A stretch of DNA of 64,000 nucleotides from JADKCZ01 sp963786945. GTDB taxonomy: Bacteria > Myxococcota > Myxococcia > Myxococcales > Anaeromyxobacteraceae. The position numbers were made by a program, and so were the translations under genes. The stretch lies in NCBI GenBank assembly GCA_963786945.1, contig CAWBAO010000001.1, positions 248,001 through 312,000 of the forward strand. The letters are read 5' to 3'. Positions within the stretch are counted from its first letter, which is position 1. Each line of letters begins with the position of its first letter. Of this stretch, positions 26,976 through 33,270 are shown piece after piece. The notes beneath the pieces were generated by a model. The model had not been told where the DNA came from and did no database searches. It was given only the letters and a program-made list of their open reading frames with translations.

Positions 26976-27836
26976 TCAGTTGCCGACGGTGGGCTTGGTG
27001 GCGCCCGGCAGGGGCCGGCCCTGGGGCGCGTCCACCAGCGCCCTGGGGTTGGGCTCGACCGGCCGGGTCACGGCGGCGCGCGGCGGGCTGGTGACCCGGC
27101 CCTGCCGCGCCCGGATGAGGAACCGCACCGTGTCGGCGAGGTCGAGGTACTTGATGGGCTTGTTGAGGAAGAGGGTCACGCCCATCGCGGCCAGCTCCTC
27201 CCGCTCCCGCTCGCCGCCCGAGGTGATGACCACCACCGGCAGGTGGGTCAGGCTGGGCTCGGAGCGGATCCGGTCCACCAGCACGATGCCGGTGACCGCC
27301 GGCATGAAGACGTCGGTGATGAGCAGGTCGATGGTCGGCGTCCGCAGCAGCCGGTCCCAGGCGGCGGCCCCGTCGTTGACCACCTCCACGGCCAGCCCCT
27401 CCAGCTTGTCGGTCTCGGCCATGCGGCGCAGCGCGGCCGCGTACATGTTGGCCACCAGCCCGTTGTCCTCGCAGAGCAGGATGCGGCAGGTGGCCACCGG
27501 GACCCGGGCCGCGGTGGCCACGAAGCGGGTCACCTCGGCCAGGCGGGCCCGGTGATCGGGCAGGTCGTCGGGCACCCGCACGGCCACGCCGCCGGGCTGG
27601 TCGCCCTCGCCCCGCTGGGAGCGGACCACCTCCACGGTCAGCTCCACCGGCTCGACCAGCTGCGGGAAGGAGAGGACCAGGCTGGTCCGCTCGCCGGCGT
27701 GGAACTCGCGATCGGTGCGGATGAAGAGGCCCGAGGCGGAGAGGTTCTCGGTGTAGTCGAGCACCGAGTCGGCGTCCAGGTACTTGACGGTGAGGACGAG
27801 CGGGAATCGGGGACAGGCGCGGCGCTCCCTGGACAT
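26976..27836 (-). CDS. PilZ domain-receiver domain fusion
   Basis: 286 residues from ATG 27836, with GGGAG 8 bases upstream. Residues 1-95 are PilZ-like: RRACPRFPLVLTVKY at the N-terminus carries the RxxxR-type c-di-GMP motif region, and NLSASGLFI follows. Residues 115-240 are a receiver domain with acidic pocket (LLCEDN), phospho-acceptor Asp in DLLITDVFMP, the Thr/Ser position in VVVITSGG and Lys in LFLNKPIKY. The tail is Pro-rich with no DNA-binding domain. It probably integrates c-di-GMP and phosphorelay signals through protein contacts. An upstream ATG at 27893 is less likely. Confidence 0.88.
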   Translation of the reverse strand: MSRERRACPRFPLVLTVKYLDADSVLDYTENLSASGLFIRTDREFHAGERTSLVLSFPQLVEPVELTVEVVRSQRGEGDQPGGVAVRVPDDLPDHRARLAEVTRFVATAARVPVATCRILLCEDNGLVANMYAAALRRMAETDKLEGLAVEVVNDGAAAWDRLLRTPTIDLLITDVFMPAVTGIVLVDRIRSEPSLTHLPVVVITSGGEREREELAAMGVTLFLNKPIKYLDLADTVRFLIRARQGRVTSPPRAAVTRPVEPNPRALVDAPQGRPLPGATKPTVGN

Positions 27837-28083
27837 CACGGCTCCCGTTGAATCGCCCGGCTGGCTCGCTCGGCTCGAGGGTGAGTTGAACACCTACATC
27901 CTAGCGCACCGCCGGTGGGAGCCGAATTTTCCTCCCTCGATTTCTCCCCCGTTTGCCGGTGGTTCGTTCGGGTGAGCGGTCCCGGCCCGCCGGAGCCGCC
28001 CGGGTCGCCCCCGCCCATTCCCGGCTTGACGAGCCGCGGGCGGCCCTGCCTAATCGGCGGTTCCCCGTTCCGCAAGGAGACCC
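27837..28083. other. Divergent intergenic region between PilZ-receiver and trpB2 genes
   Basis: 247 bases without a convincing gene. The middle part (27890-27960) is the most AT-rich stretch nearby and probably holds both promoters. TAGGAT on the minus strand (near 27898-27903) is a possible -10 box for the PilZ gene. AAGGAGA just before ATG 28084 is the ribosome site of trpB2. Confidence 0.4.
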
Positions 28084-29439
28084 ATGCAGACCAAGTTCCT
28101 GCTCGGCGAGAACCAGATCCCCACCCACTGGTACAACGTGGTCGCGGATCTCCCGGAGCCACCCGCGCCGGTGCTCCACCCCGGCACGCTCCAGCCGGTG
28201 ACCCCCGCCGACATGCTGCCGCTCTTCCCGCCCGGCCTGCTCGAGCAGGAGATGTCGGCGGAGCGCTGGATCAAGATCCCCGACGAGGTGCGCGAGATCT
28301 ACCGGCTCTGGCGCCCCACCCCGCTCATCCGCGCCCACCGGCTGGAGAAGCTGCTGGGCACGCCGGCCAGGATCTACTTCAAGTACGAGGGGGTCTCGCC
28401 GGCCGGCTCGCACAAGCCCAACACCGCGGTGCCGCAGGCCTATTACAACAAGCTGGCCGGCACCCGGCGCATCGCCTCCGAGACCGGCGCCGGGCAGTGG
28501 GGCACCTCGATCGCCCTGGCCTGCCAGATGTTCGGCCTCGAGTGCACCATCTACATGGTCAAGGTCTCGCACGACCAGAAGCCCTACCGCCGCTCCATGA
28601 TGCAGCTCTGGGGCGCCGAGGTGCTCTCCTCGCCCAGCCCGCGCACCAACGCCGGGCGCACCATCCTGGCCCGCGAGCCCGACAACCAGGGCTCGCTCGG
28701 CATCGCCATCTCCGAGGCGGTGGAGGACGCCGCCACCCACGACGACACCCGCTACGCGCTCGGCTCGGTGCTCAACCACGTCTGCCTGCACCAGACCGTC
28801 ATCGGGCTGGAGGCCAAGGAGCAGCTGAAGCTGGCCGGCGACTACCCCGACGTGGTCATCGGCTGCCACGGCGGCGGCTCCAACTTCGCCGGCATCGCCT
28901 TCCCCTTCCTCGCCGACAAGGCCGCCGGCAAGCAGGTGCGGGTGCTGGCCATGGAACCCTCCTCCTGCCCCACCCTCACCAAGGGGGTCTACGCCTTCGA
29001 CTTCGGCGACACCGCCAAGATGGCGCCGGTGGCCAAGATGTACACGCTGGGACACGACTTCATGCCGCCGGGCATCCACGCCGGCGGCCTGCGCTACCAC
29101 GGCGCCTCGCCGCTGGTCTCCCAGGTGGTGCACCACGGCCTGGTGGAGGCCCGCGCCGTGGGCCAGCTGTCCTGCTTCGAGGCGGCGGTCACCTTCGCCC
29201 GGACCGAGGCCATCATCCCGGCGCCCGAGTCGTCGCACGCCATCCGCGGCGCCATCGACGAGGCGCTGGCCGCCAAGGCGGAGGGGAAGCCGCGCACCAT
29301 CCTCTTCAACCTCTCCGGCCACGGCCACGTCGACATGGGCGCCTACGACGCCTACTTCGCCGGCAAGCTGGAGGACTTCGAGTACCCGGCCGAGAAGGTG
29401 AAGGAGTCGCTCCGCCACCTGCCCAAGGTGGCGGTGTAG
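28084..29439 (+). CDS. trpB2: TrpB2-type tryptophan synthase beta-like protein
   Basis: 451 residues, longer than standard TrpB (about 400), with the N-terminal extension and WRPTPLIRA entry typical of the TrpB2 branch. The PLP lysine is K111 in PAGSHKPNTA, and the phosphate loop is GCHGGGSNFAG. It makes tryptophan from indole and serine, or may act on O-phosphoserine or salvage indole. No trpA is nearby, consistent with TrpB2 acting without the alpha subunit. An AAGGAGA ribosome site precedes the ATG. It ends before a bidirectional hairpin. Confidence 0.93.
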   Translation: MQTKFLLGENQIPTHWYNVVADLPEPPAPVLHPGTLQPVTPADMLPLFPPGLLEQEMSAERWIKIPDEVREIYRLWRPTPLIRAHRLEKLLGTPARIYFKYEGVSPAGSHKPNTAVPQAYYNKLAGTRRIASETGAGQWGTSIALACQMFGLECTIYMVKVSHDQKPYRRSMMQLWGAEVLSSPSPRTNAGRTILAREPDNQGSLGIAISEAVEDAATHDDTRYALGSVLNHVCLHQTVIGLEAKEQLKLAGDYPDVVIGCHGGGSNFAGIAFPFLADKAAGKQVRVLAMEPSSCPTLTKGVYAFDFGDTAKMAPVAKMYTLGHDFMPPGIHAGGLRYHGASPLVSQVVHHGLVEARAVGQLSCFEAAVTFARTEAIIPAPESSHAIRGAIDEALAAKAEGKPRTILFNLSGHGHVDMGAYDAYFAGKLEDFEYPAEKVKESLRHLPKVAV

Positions 29440-29448
29440 CCCCGGTCG

Positions 29449-29470
29449 CCGGGGCGGGCCGGCGCCCCGG
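29449..29470. terminator. Bidirectional hairpin terminator between convergent genes
   Basis: CCGGGGCG (29449-29456) and CGCCCCGG (29463-29470) form a perfect 8-bp stem around a 6-base loop. It fills the gap between the trpB2 stop (29439) and the stop of the convergent outer-membrane protein gene (29477). Confidence 0.55.
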
Positions 29471-29476
29471 GACGGC

Positions 29477-30412
29477 TCAGCGAGGCACCTCGCCGAAGTG
29501 CCAGGTGAAGTCGAGCCAGGGGACCGGGAAGGTGGTGCCGCTGGCGAAGAGGAAGCCGGCGTCGACGCCGAGCCGGTCGCCGATGAAGCGCACCGCGGCG
29601 CTGCCGATCCACTCGGTGGAGCCTTCCACCTGGGCGAACCAGTTCTCGCTCACCAGGGCGATCGACCGCGCCACCCGCCAGTTGCCGGAGACCGACACCA
29701 CCACCCTGCCGAGCTCGCTGGTGCCGCTGCCGATGGCGAAGGGCGGCCCGGCCGAGACGCCGAGGTTCAGGCTCTCGGTCCCGAGCGTGACCGTCCCGAA
29801 GAGGAGGCCGGCCGCGCCCGTGGCCAGGCCCGGCGCCGCGAAGACCTGGAAGCCGCCCGCCAGGTGGACGTACTCGGAGGCCGAGCCGCCGGCCTTGAGC
29901 GCCACCGTGAAGGGCAGCGTGGAGGGCTCGTAGATCAGCCACGGCAGGATGGTGCCGGCCTGCAGCGTGAGCCAGTCGGTGACGCCGAAGCCCACGGTGG
30001 TGAGGAGGAGCTCGGTCTGCGAGAGGTACCCCTCGCCCTGCCTGAGCATGAAGCCGCTCGGCGAGTAGAGGTAGCGGGTGCGGTTGGGATCGCGAGGCCA
30101 CGCCCCCTCGGCGGCCTCGCTGCCGGGCACGGCCACGGCCTGGACCGAGGCGGAGGGGAACTGCATCCGCGCCCCCGACGACTCGATGGTGACGCCGGTG
30201 GCGTCCTGGCTCACCAGCTTCCCCTTCAGCTTCTGGCCGTCCTTCAGCACCACCACCACCTCCTGGCCGGGCTGGGGCCCGGGCGGCGCGGTGGACGGTG
30301 CCGGCGCGGCGGTGGCGGGCGGCGCGCGGGCGGGCCCCTCGGCGCGGGCCTCCGGGGCGACCAGGGCGAGGCAGGCCAGGGCGACGAGCGAGCTGCGCAG
30401 CAAGGCTCTCAT
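29477..30412 (-). CDS. Predicted outer-membrane beta-barrel protein with N-terminal small beta domain
   Basis: 311 residues. There is a clear signal peptide (about 1-24, ending EARA), an Ala/Pro linker (25-48), and a short SH3/Sm-like beta module (VVVVLKDGQKLKGKLVSQD, about 50-95). About 200 residues of alternating strands follow, with many Gly and aromatic residues (LLLTTVGFGVTDWLTLQAG, WLDFTWHFGEVPR). No family name was recognised. It is likely a surface barrel or an assembly-related envelope protein. Convergent with trpB2; the Rieske gene lies 92 bases upstream on the same strand. Confidence 0.65.
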   Translation of the reverse strand: MRALLRSSLVALACLALVAPEARAEGPARAPPATAAPAPSTAPPGPQPGQEVVVVLKDGQKLKGKLVSQDATGVTIESSGARMQFPSASVQAVAVPGSEAAEGAWPRDPNRTRYLYSPSGFMLRQGEGYLSQTELLLTTVGFGVTDWLTLQAGTILPWLIYEPSTLPFTVALKAGGSASEYVHLAGGFQVFAAPGLATGAAGLLFGTVTLGTESLNLGVSAGPPFAIGSGTSELGRVVVSVSGNWRVARSIALVSENWFAQVEGSTEWIGSAAVRFIGDRLGVDAGFLFASGTTFPVPWLDFTWHFGEVPR

Positions 30413-30504
30413 TGGAGGGAAGGAGAACAGATGCGGTCCGTGACGGCAAGAATCCGCCACGCCGGCGGCGCGGGGTGGCGTGGCAGGCGCAGGCGCAGGA
30501 CCGG

Positions 30505-30819
30505 CTACGGCGGGAGCTCCACCCAGACCTCGCCATCCACCACCTCCACCCGGTAGGACGCCTGGTCGTCGCAGAGCCGCGGCGTGGAGCGGAGCCGGCC
30601 CGTGGCGAGGTCGAAGGCCATGCGGTGGAGCGGGCAGACCACCGCGCCGCCCTCCAGCGTCCCCTCCGAGAGCGTGCCGCCGGCGTGGCGGCACCAGTCG
30701 TCGAGGGCCAGGTAGCGACCGTCGACGCGGGCGAGCAGGATGCCGGGGCGAGGGCCGTCCGGGAAGCCGCGCATCTCCCCCTCGGCCAGCTCCACCCGGC
30801 CCAGCCTGATCCGCGCCAT
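30505..30819 (-). CDS. Rieske-type [2Fe-2S] ferredoxin
   Basis: 104 residues. The Rieske cluster ligands are C-x-H in DWCRHAGGTLSEG and C-x2-H in VVCPLHRMAFDL, about 17-18 residues apart as expected. There is no signal peptide or membrane helix, so this is the soluble NirD/dioxygenase-ferredoxin type, a small electron carrier. No oxygenase or reductase partner is adjacent. The 5' end faces the mraZ promoter region across 269 bases. Confidence 0.9.
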   Translation of the reverse strand: MARIRLGRVELAEGEMRGFPDGPRPGILLARVDGRYLALDDWCRHAGGTLSEGTLEGGAVVCPLHRMAFDLATGRLRSTPRLCDDQASYRVEVVDGEVWVELPP

Positions 30820-30860
30820 GGGCCGAGGATGGCTGGGGCGCTCGGGAGGCGCAACCGCTT

Positions 30861-30885
30861 TTCGTCGACCGGGCCGGTCGACGAA
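30861..30885. promoter_or_regulatory. Perfect 25-bp palindrome upstream of the Rieske and dcw genes
   Basis: Arms TTCGTCGACC (30861-30870) and GGTCGACGAA (30876-30885) are exact complements around a 5-base centre. It lies in the divergent region 30820-31088, 42 bases upstream of the Rieske ATG. It could be a dimeric-regulator operator for the Rieske gene or a hairpin. There is no gene in this region. Confidence 0.5.
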
Positions 30886-31003
30886 CGGCGCCAGGTGGAC
30901 CCACCATCGCAGGCGCCCTCCGACGGCACCCCAGCAGCGGCTCTCCTACCGGCACCTACTGAACATGCCGGCAGCACCGGGATCGGCCATTCGAAGGGGT
31001 CCG

Positions 31004-31035
31004 TTGACATCCCAGGCCGGATCCAACTAGATCCG
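31004..31035 (+). promoter_or_regulatory. mraZp: Probable main promoter of the dcw cluster
   Basis: A perfect TTGACA -35 box (31004-31009) is followed after 18 bases by TAGATC (31028-31033), a weak -10. CGGATC (31018-31023) and GATCCG (31030-31035) form an inverted repeat across the -10, a possible second operator. The expected transcript start is near 31040, at the edge of the MraZ repeats. Confidence 0.55.
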
Positions 31036-31044
31036 AACCACTTC

Positions 31045-31069
31045 GTGGCAAAAAGTGGCAGGAAGTGGA
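31045..31069 (+). promoter_or_regulatory. MraZ operator: three GTGG repeats at 10-bp spacing
   Basis: GTGGC (31045), GTGGC (31055) and GTGGA (31065) repeat with an exact 10-bp period just upstream of the mraZ start. Known MraZ proteins bind three or four TGGGN-like repeats spaced by 5 bases upstream of their own gene. The arrangement here matches in period and position, with GTGG as the core. Autorepression of the dcw cluster by MraZ is the expected role. Confidence 0.72.
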
Positions 31070-31088
31070 TCAGTCGCGCAGGATCGGG

Positions 31089-31529
31089 ATGGCCGTGTTC
31101 TTCGGAACCTACAACCACACCATCGACGGCAAGGGGCGCACCAGCCTCCCGGTCAAGCTGCGCGAGGCGCTCGCCGCCGCCGGCGAGCCTCGCATCGTGC
31201 TGCTGCGCAACTCCCACGGGAAGTCGCTGCTGGCCCTGCCGCAGTCGCAGTGGACCGAGCTGGCCAGGAAGGTGGCGGCCGCCTCGCCCTTCGACGCGCT
31301 CATGCAGCGCAACGTCCTCAAGTTCATCGCCTCGGCCCACGAGGTCGACCTCGACATCCACGGCCGCGTGCTGGTGCCGCCGCCGCTCCGCGAGTGGGCC
31401 GGGCTGGTGAAGGACGTCGTCTGGGTGGGGATGGGCGGGTACATCCAGCTCTACGACCAGGCCACCTACGAGGCGGAGATGGCGGCGGAGATCCCGGCGG
31501 GCGAGCGCATCGACTTCTTCAAGGTGTAG
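31089..31529 (+). CDS. mraZ: Transcriptional regulator MraZ
   Basis: 146 residues with two SpoVT/AbrB-like half-sites: FFGTYNHTIDGKGRTSLP at the N-terminus and AHEVDLDIHGRVLVPPPL in the middle. MraZ forms ring-shaped oligomers and represses the dcw operon by binding GTGG/TGGG repeats, seen here immediately upstream. ATG 31089 follows AGGA at good spacing. A GTG at 31095 would start closer to the usual MFxGxY. First gene of the division/cell-wall cluster. Confidence 0.95.
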   Translation: MAVFFGTYNHTIDGKGRTSLPVKLREALAAAGEPRIVLLRNSHGKSLLALPQSQWTELARKVAAASPFDALMQRNVLKFIASAHEVDLDIHGRVLVPPPLREWAGLVKDVVWVGMGGYIQLYDQATYEAEMAAEIPAGERIDFFKV

Positions 31530-31547
31530 GGCGTGGAGGGCGCGGGC

Positions 31548-31850
31548 ATGTACGAGCTGAGGCAGGTGGACGAGGTGACGGTGATCCGGGGCGCCGGCGA
31601 GCTGACCCGCGAGGAGCTGGCCTCCATCGCGCGGGTGGCCGCCCAGGCCCGGTCGCTGGGGCGGACGGTGGTCATCGACCTGAAGCGGGTCACCCACCTC
31701 CACTACGCCGGCGCGGCCCTGCTCAAGGCCATCCCCGGGCTGCGCGCCGCCGGGGCCACCCGCTACGTTCGCGACCTGGTGCACGCCGGCGGGGCCGGCG
31801 GGTACGTCGAGATGTTCGCCGACGTCGAGGCCGCCATCCGGGCCGCGTGA
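31548..31850 (+). CDS. STAS-domain protein inside the dcw cluster, phospho-site lost
   Basis: 100 residues forming one STAS domain, as in anti-anti-sigma factors (VIRGAGELTREEL..., TVVIDLKRVTHLHYAGAALL). In SpoIIAA-type proteins the aligned segment is DSSG with a phosphorylated Ser; here it reads HYAG, so the acceptor is Ala. Phosphorylation-switch control is therefore unlikely and a constitutive protein-binding role is possible. ATG 31548 is 18 bases after mraZ (GTG 31533 is an alternative). The stop overlaps rsmH by 4 bases. The partner is unknown. Confidence 0.82.
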   Translation: MYELRQVDEVTVIRGAGELTREELASIARVAAQARSLGRTVVIDLKRVTHLHYAGAALLKAIPGLRAAGATRYVRDLVHAGGAGGYVEMFADVEAAIRAA

Positions 31851-32779
31851 CCGAGGAGTTCGTCCATGAGCCGGTGCTGGCACGAGAGGTGGTGGAGCTG
31901 CTCCGACCGGGGCCGGGGCTGCTCTTCCTCGACGGCACCCTGGGCGGGGGCGGCCACGCCTCCCTCTTCCTCGACGCGGGCGCCGCGGTGATCGGCATGG
32001 ACAAGGACCCGCGCGCCCTCGCCGCCGCCAGCGCCCGGCTGGCCCGCTACGGCGAGGCCTTCCGCGCCGTGCGCGGCGACTTCCGCGACGCCCGCCAGGC
32101 GCTGGCCGCCCTCGGGCTGGAAGGCGTCGACGGGGCGCTGGTCGACCTCGGCGTCTCCTCGCCGCAGCTCGACGATCCGTCGCGCGGCTTCTCCTTCCGC
32201 CAGGGGGGGCCGCTCGACATGCGCATGGGGCCGGAGGGGCAGACCCTGGCCGACCTGCTGGCCCGGGTCGACGAGCGCGAGCTCGCCCGCATCCTCTCGA
32301 CCTGGGGCGAGGAGCCCTTCGCCCGCCCCATCGCCCGCGCCATCAAGCGCGCCGTCGAGTCGGGGGAGCCGCTCGACACGGCGCGGCTGGCCGAGCTGGT
32401 GGGCGGCGCCATCCCGCGCAAGGCCTGGCCGAAGCGGATCCACCCGGCCACCCGGACCTTCCAGGCGCTCCGCATCGCCGTCAACGACGAGCTGGGCGCC
32501 CTGGCGGCCTGGCTGGACGCCCTCCCCCAGCTGATGCGCCCGGGCGGCCGCGCCGGCGCCATCGCCTTCCACAGCCTCGAGGACCGGGCCGTGAAGGAGA
32601 AGTTCCGCGCCCTCTGCCAGGCCTGCGTCTGCCCCCCGGGCATGCCGGTCTGCGGCTGCGGCGCCAAGGCCAGCTTCAAGCCGGTGACCCGCAAGCCGGC
32701 GGTGGCCGGCGACGACGAGGTGGCCCGCAACCCGCGGTCGCGCAGCGCGCGGCTGCGCGTGGTGGAGCGGCTGCGATGA
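31847..32779 (+). CDS. rsmH: 16S rRNA (cytosine-1402-N4)-methyltransferase RsmH (MraW)
   Basis: 310 residues from GTG 31847, overlapping the STAS stop (GTGA). SAM-binding motif DGTLGGGGHASLFLD, family signatures GVSSPQLDDPSRGFSFR and AIAFHSLEDRAVKEKFR, and the C-terminal NPRSRSARLRVVER are all present. It methylates N4 of C1402 in 16S rRNA. This is its standard position in the dcw cluster. An unusual Cys-rich loop (CQACVCPPGMPVCGCG) lies near the C-terminus, as in several relatives. Its stop overlaps ftsL by 4 bases. Confidence 0.96.
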   Translation: MTEEFVHEPVLAREVVELLRPGPGLLFLDGTLGGGGHASLFLDAGAAVIGMDKDPRALAAASARLARYGEAFRAVRGDFRDARQALAALGLEGVDGALVDLGVSSPQLDDPSRGFSFRQGGPLDMRMGPEGQTLADLLARVDERELARILSTWGEEPFARPIARAIKRAVESGEPLDTARLAELVGGAIPRKAWPKRIHPATRTFQALRIAVNDELGALAAWLDALPQLMRPGGRAGAIAFHSLEDRAVKEKFRALCQACVCPPGMPVCGCGAKASFKPVTRKPAVAGDDEVARNPRSRSARLRVVERLR

Positions 32780-33261
32780 TCCGCACGGCGTCGAGGCGGC
32801 CCGCCGTGGCCGGCCCGGTCCTGCGGGCCACCCTCTTCGTGACGCTGCTGGCGGCCATGCTGGTGGCCTTCACCTGGTCGCGCACGCGCACGCTGGCGGC
32901 CGCCTACCAGCTGGGCCAGCTGCAGAAGGCCCACGCCCGGCTCACCGCCGAGCACGATCGGCTGGTGCTGGAGGTCGAGGCGCTCAAGGCGCCGGCGGCG
33001 CTGGAGCGGTTCGCGCGGACCAGGCTCTCGATGGCTCCACCCCCGCCCGGCGCGGTGATCGCGGTGCAGGCCGCGGCTCCGTCCGGCGTGCCCGCCGCGT
33101 CGCCGTCGACGGCGTCGCGGCCGGCGGTGGAGCCCAATGGTGGACGGGCGGCGGCGGGTGCCCGCACGGCGTCGGCGAACGCCGGGCGGGACGCGGAGGT
33201 CCCCGGGGTGCAGCGGATCGCGCTCCGGGGGCCGTCGCGGGTGCCCGCCTCGCCGCAGTGA
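32776..33261 (+). CDS. ftsL: Cell division protein FtsL-like
   Basis: 161 residues. One N-terminal membrane helix (about 18-36) is followed by a periplasmic coiled coil (LGQLQKAHARLTAEHDRLVLEVEAL, about 44-75) and a long Ala/Pro/Ser tail. Topology and position between rsmH and ftsI identify FtsL, which pairs with FtsB and links FtsQ to FtsWI. Primary sequence is poorly conserved in this family. The 75-residue disordered tail is longer than usual. ATGA overlap with rsmH. Confidence 0.85.
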   Translation: MIRTASRRPAVAGPVLRATLFVTLLAAMLVAFTWSRTRTLAAAYQLGQLQKAHARLTAEHDRLVLEVEALKAPAALERFARTRLSMAPPPPGAVIAVQAAAPSGVPAASPSTASRPAVEPNGGRAAAGARTASANAGRDAEVPGVQRIALRGPSRVPASPQ

Positions 33262-33270
33262 TCGGCACCC

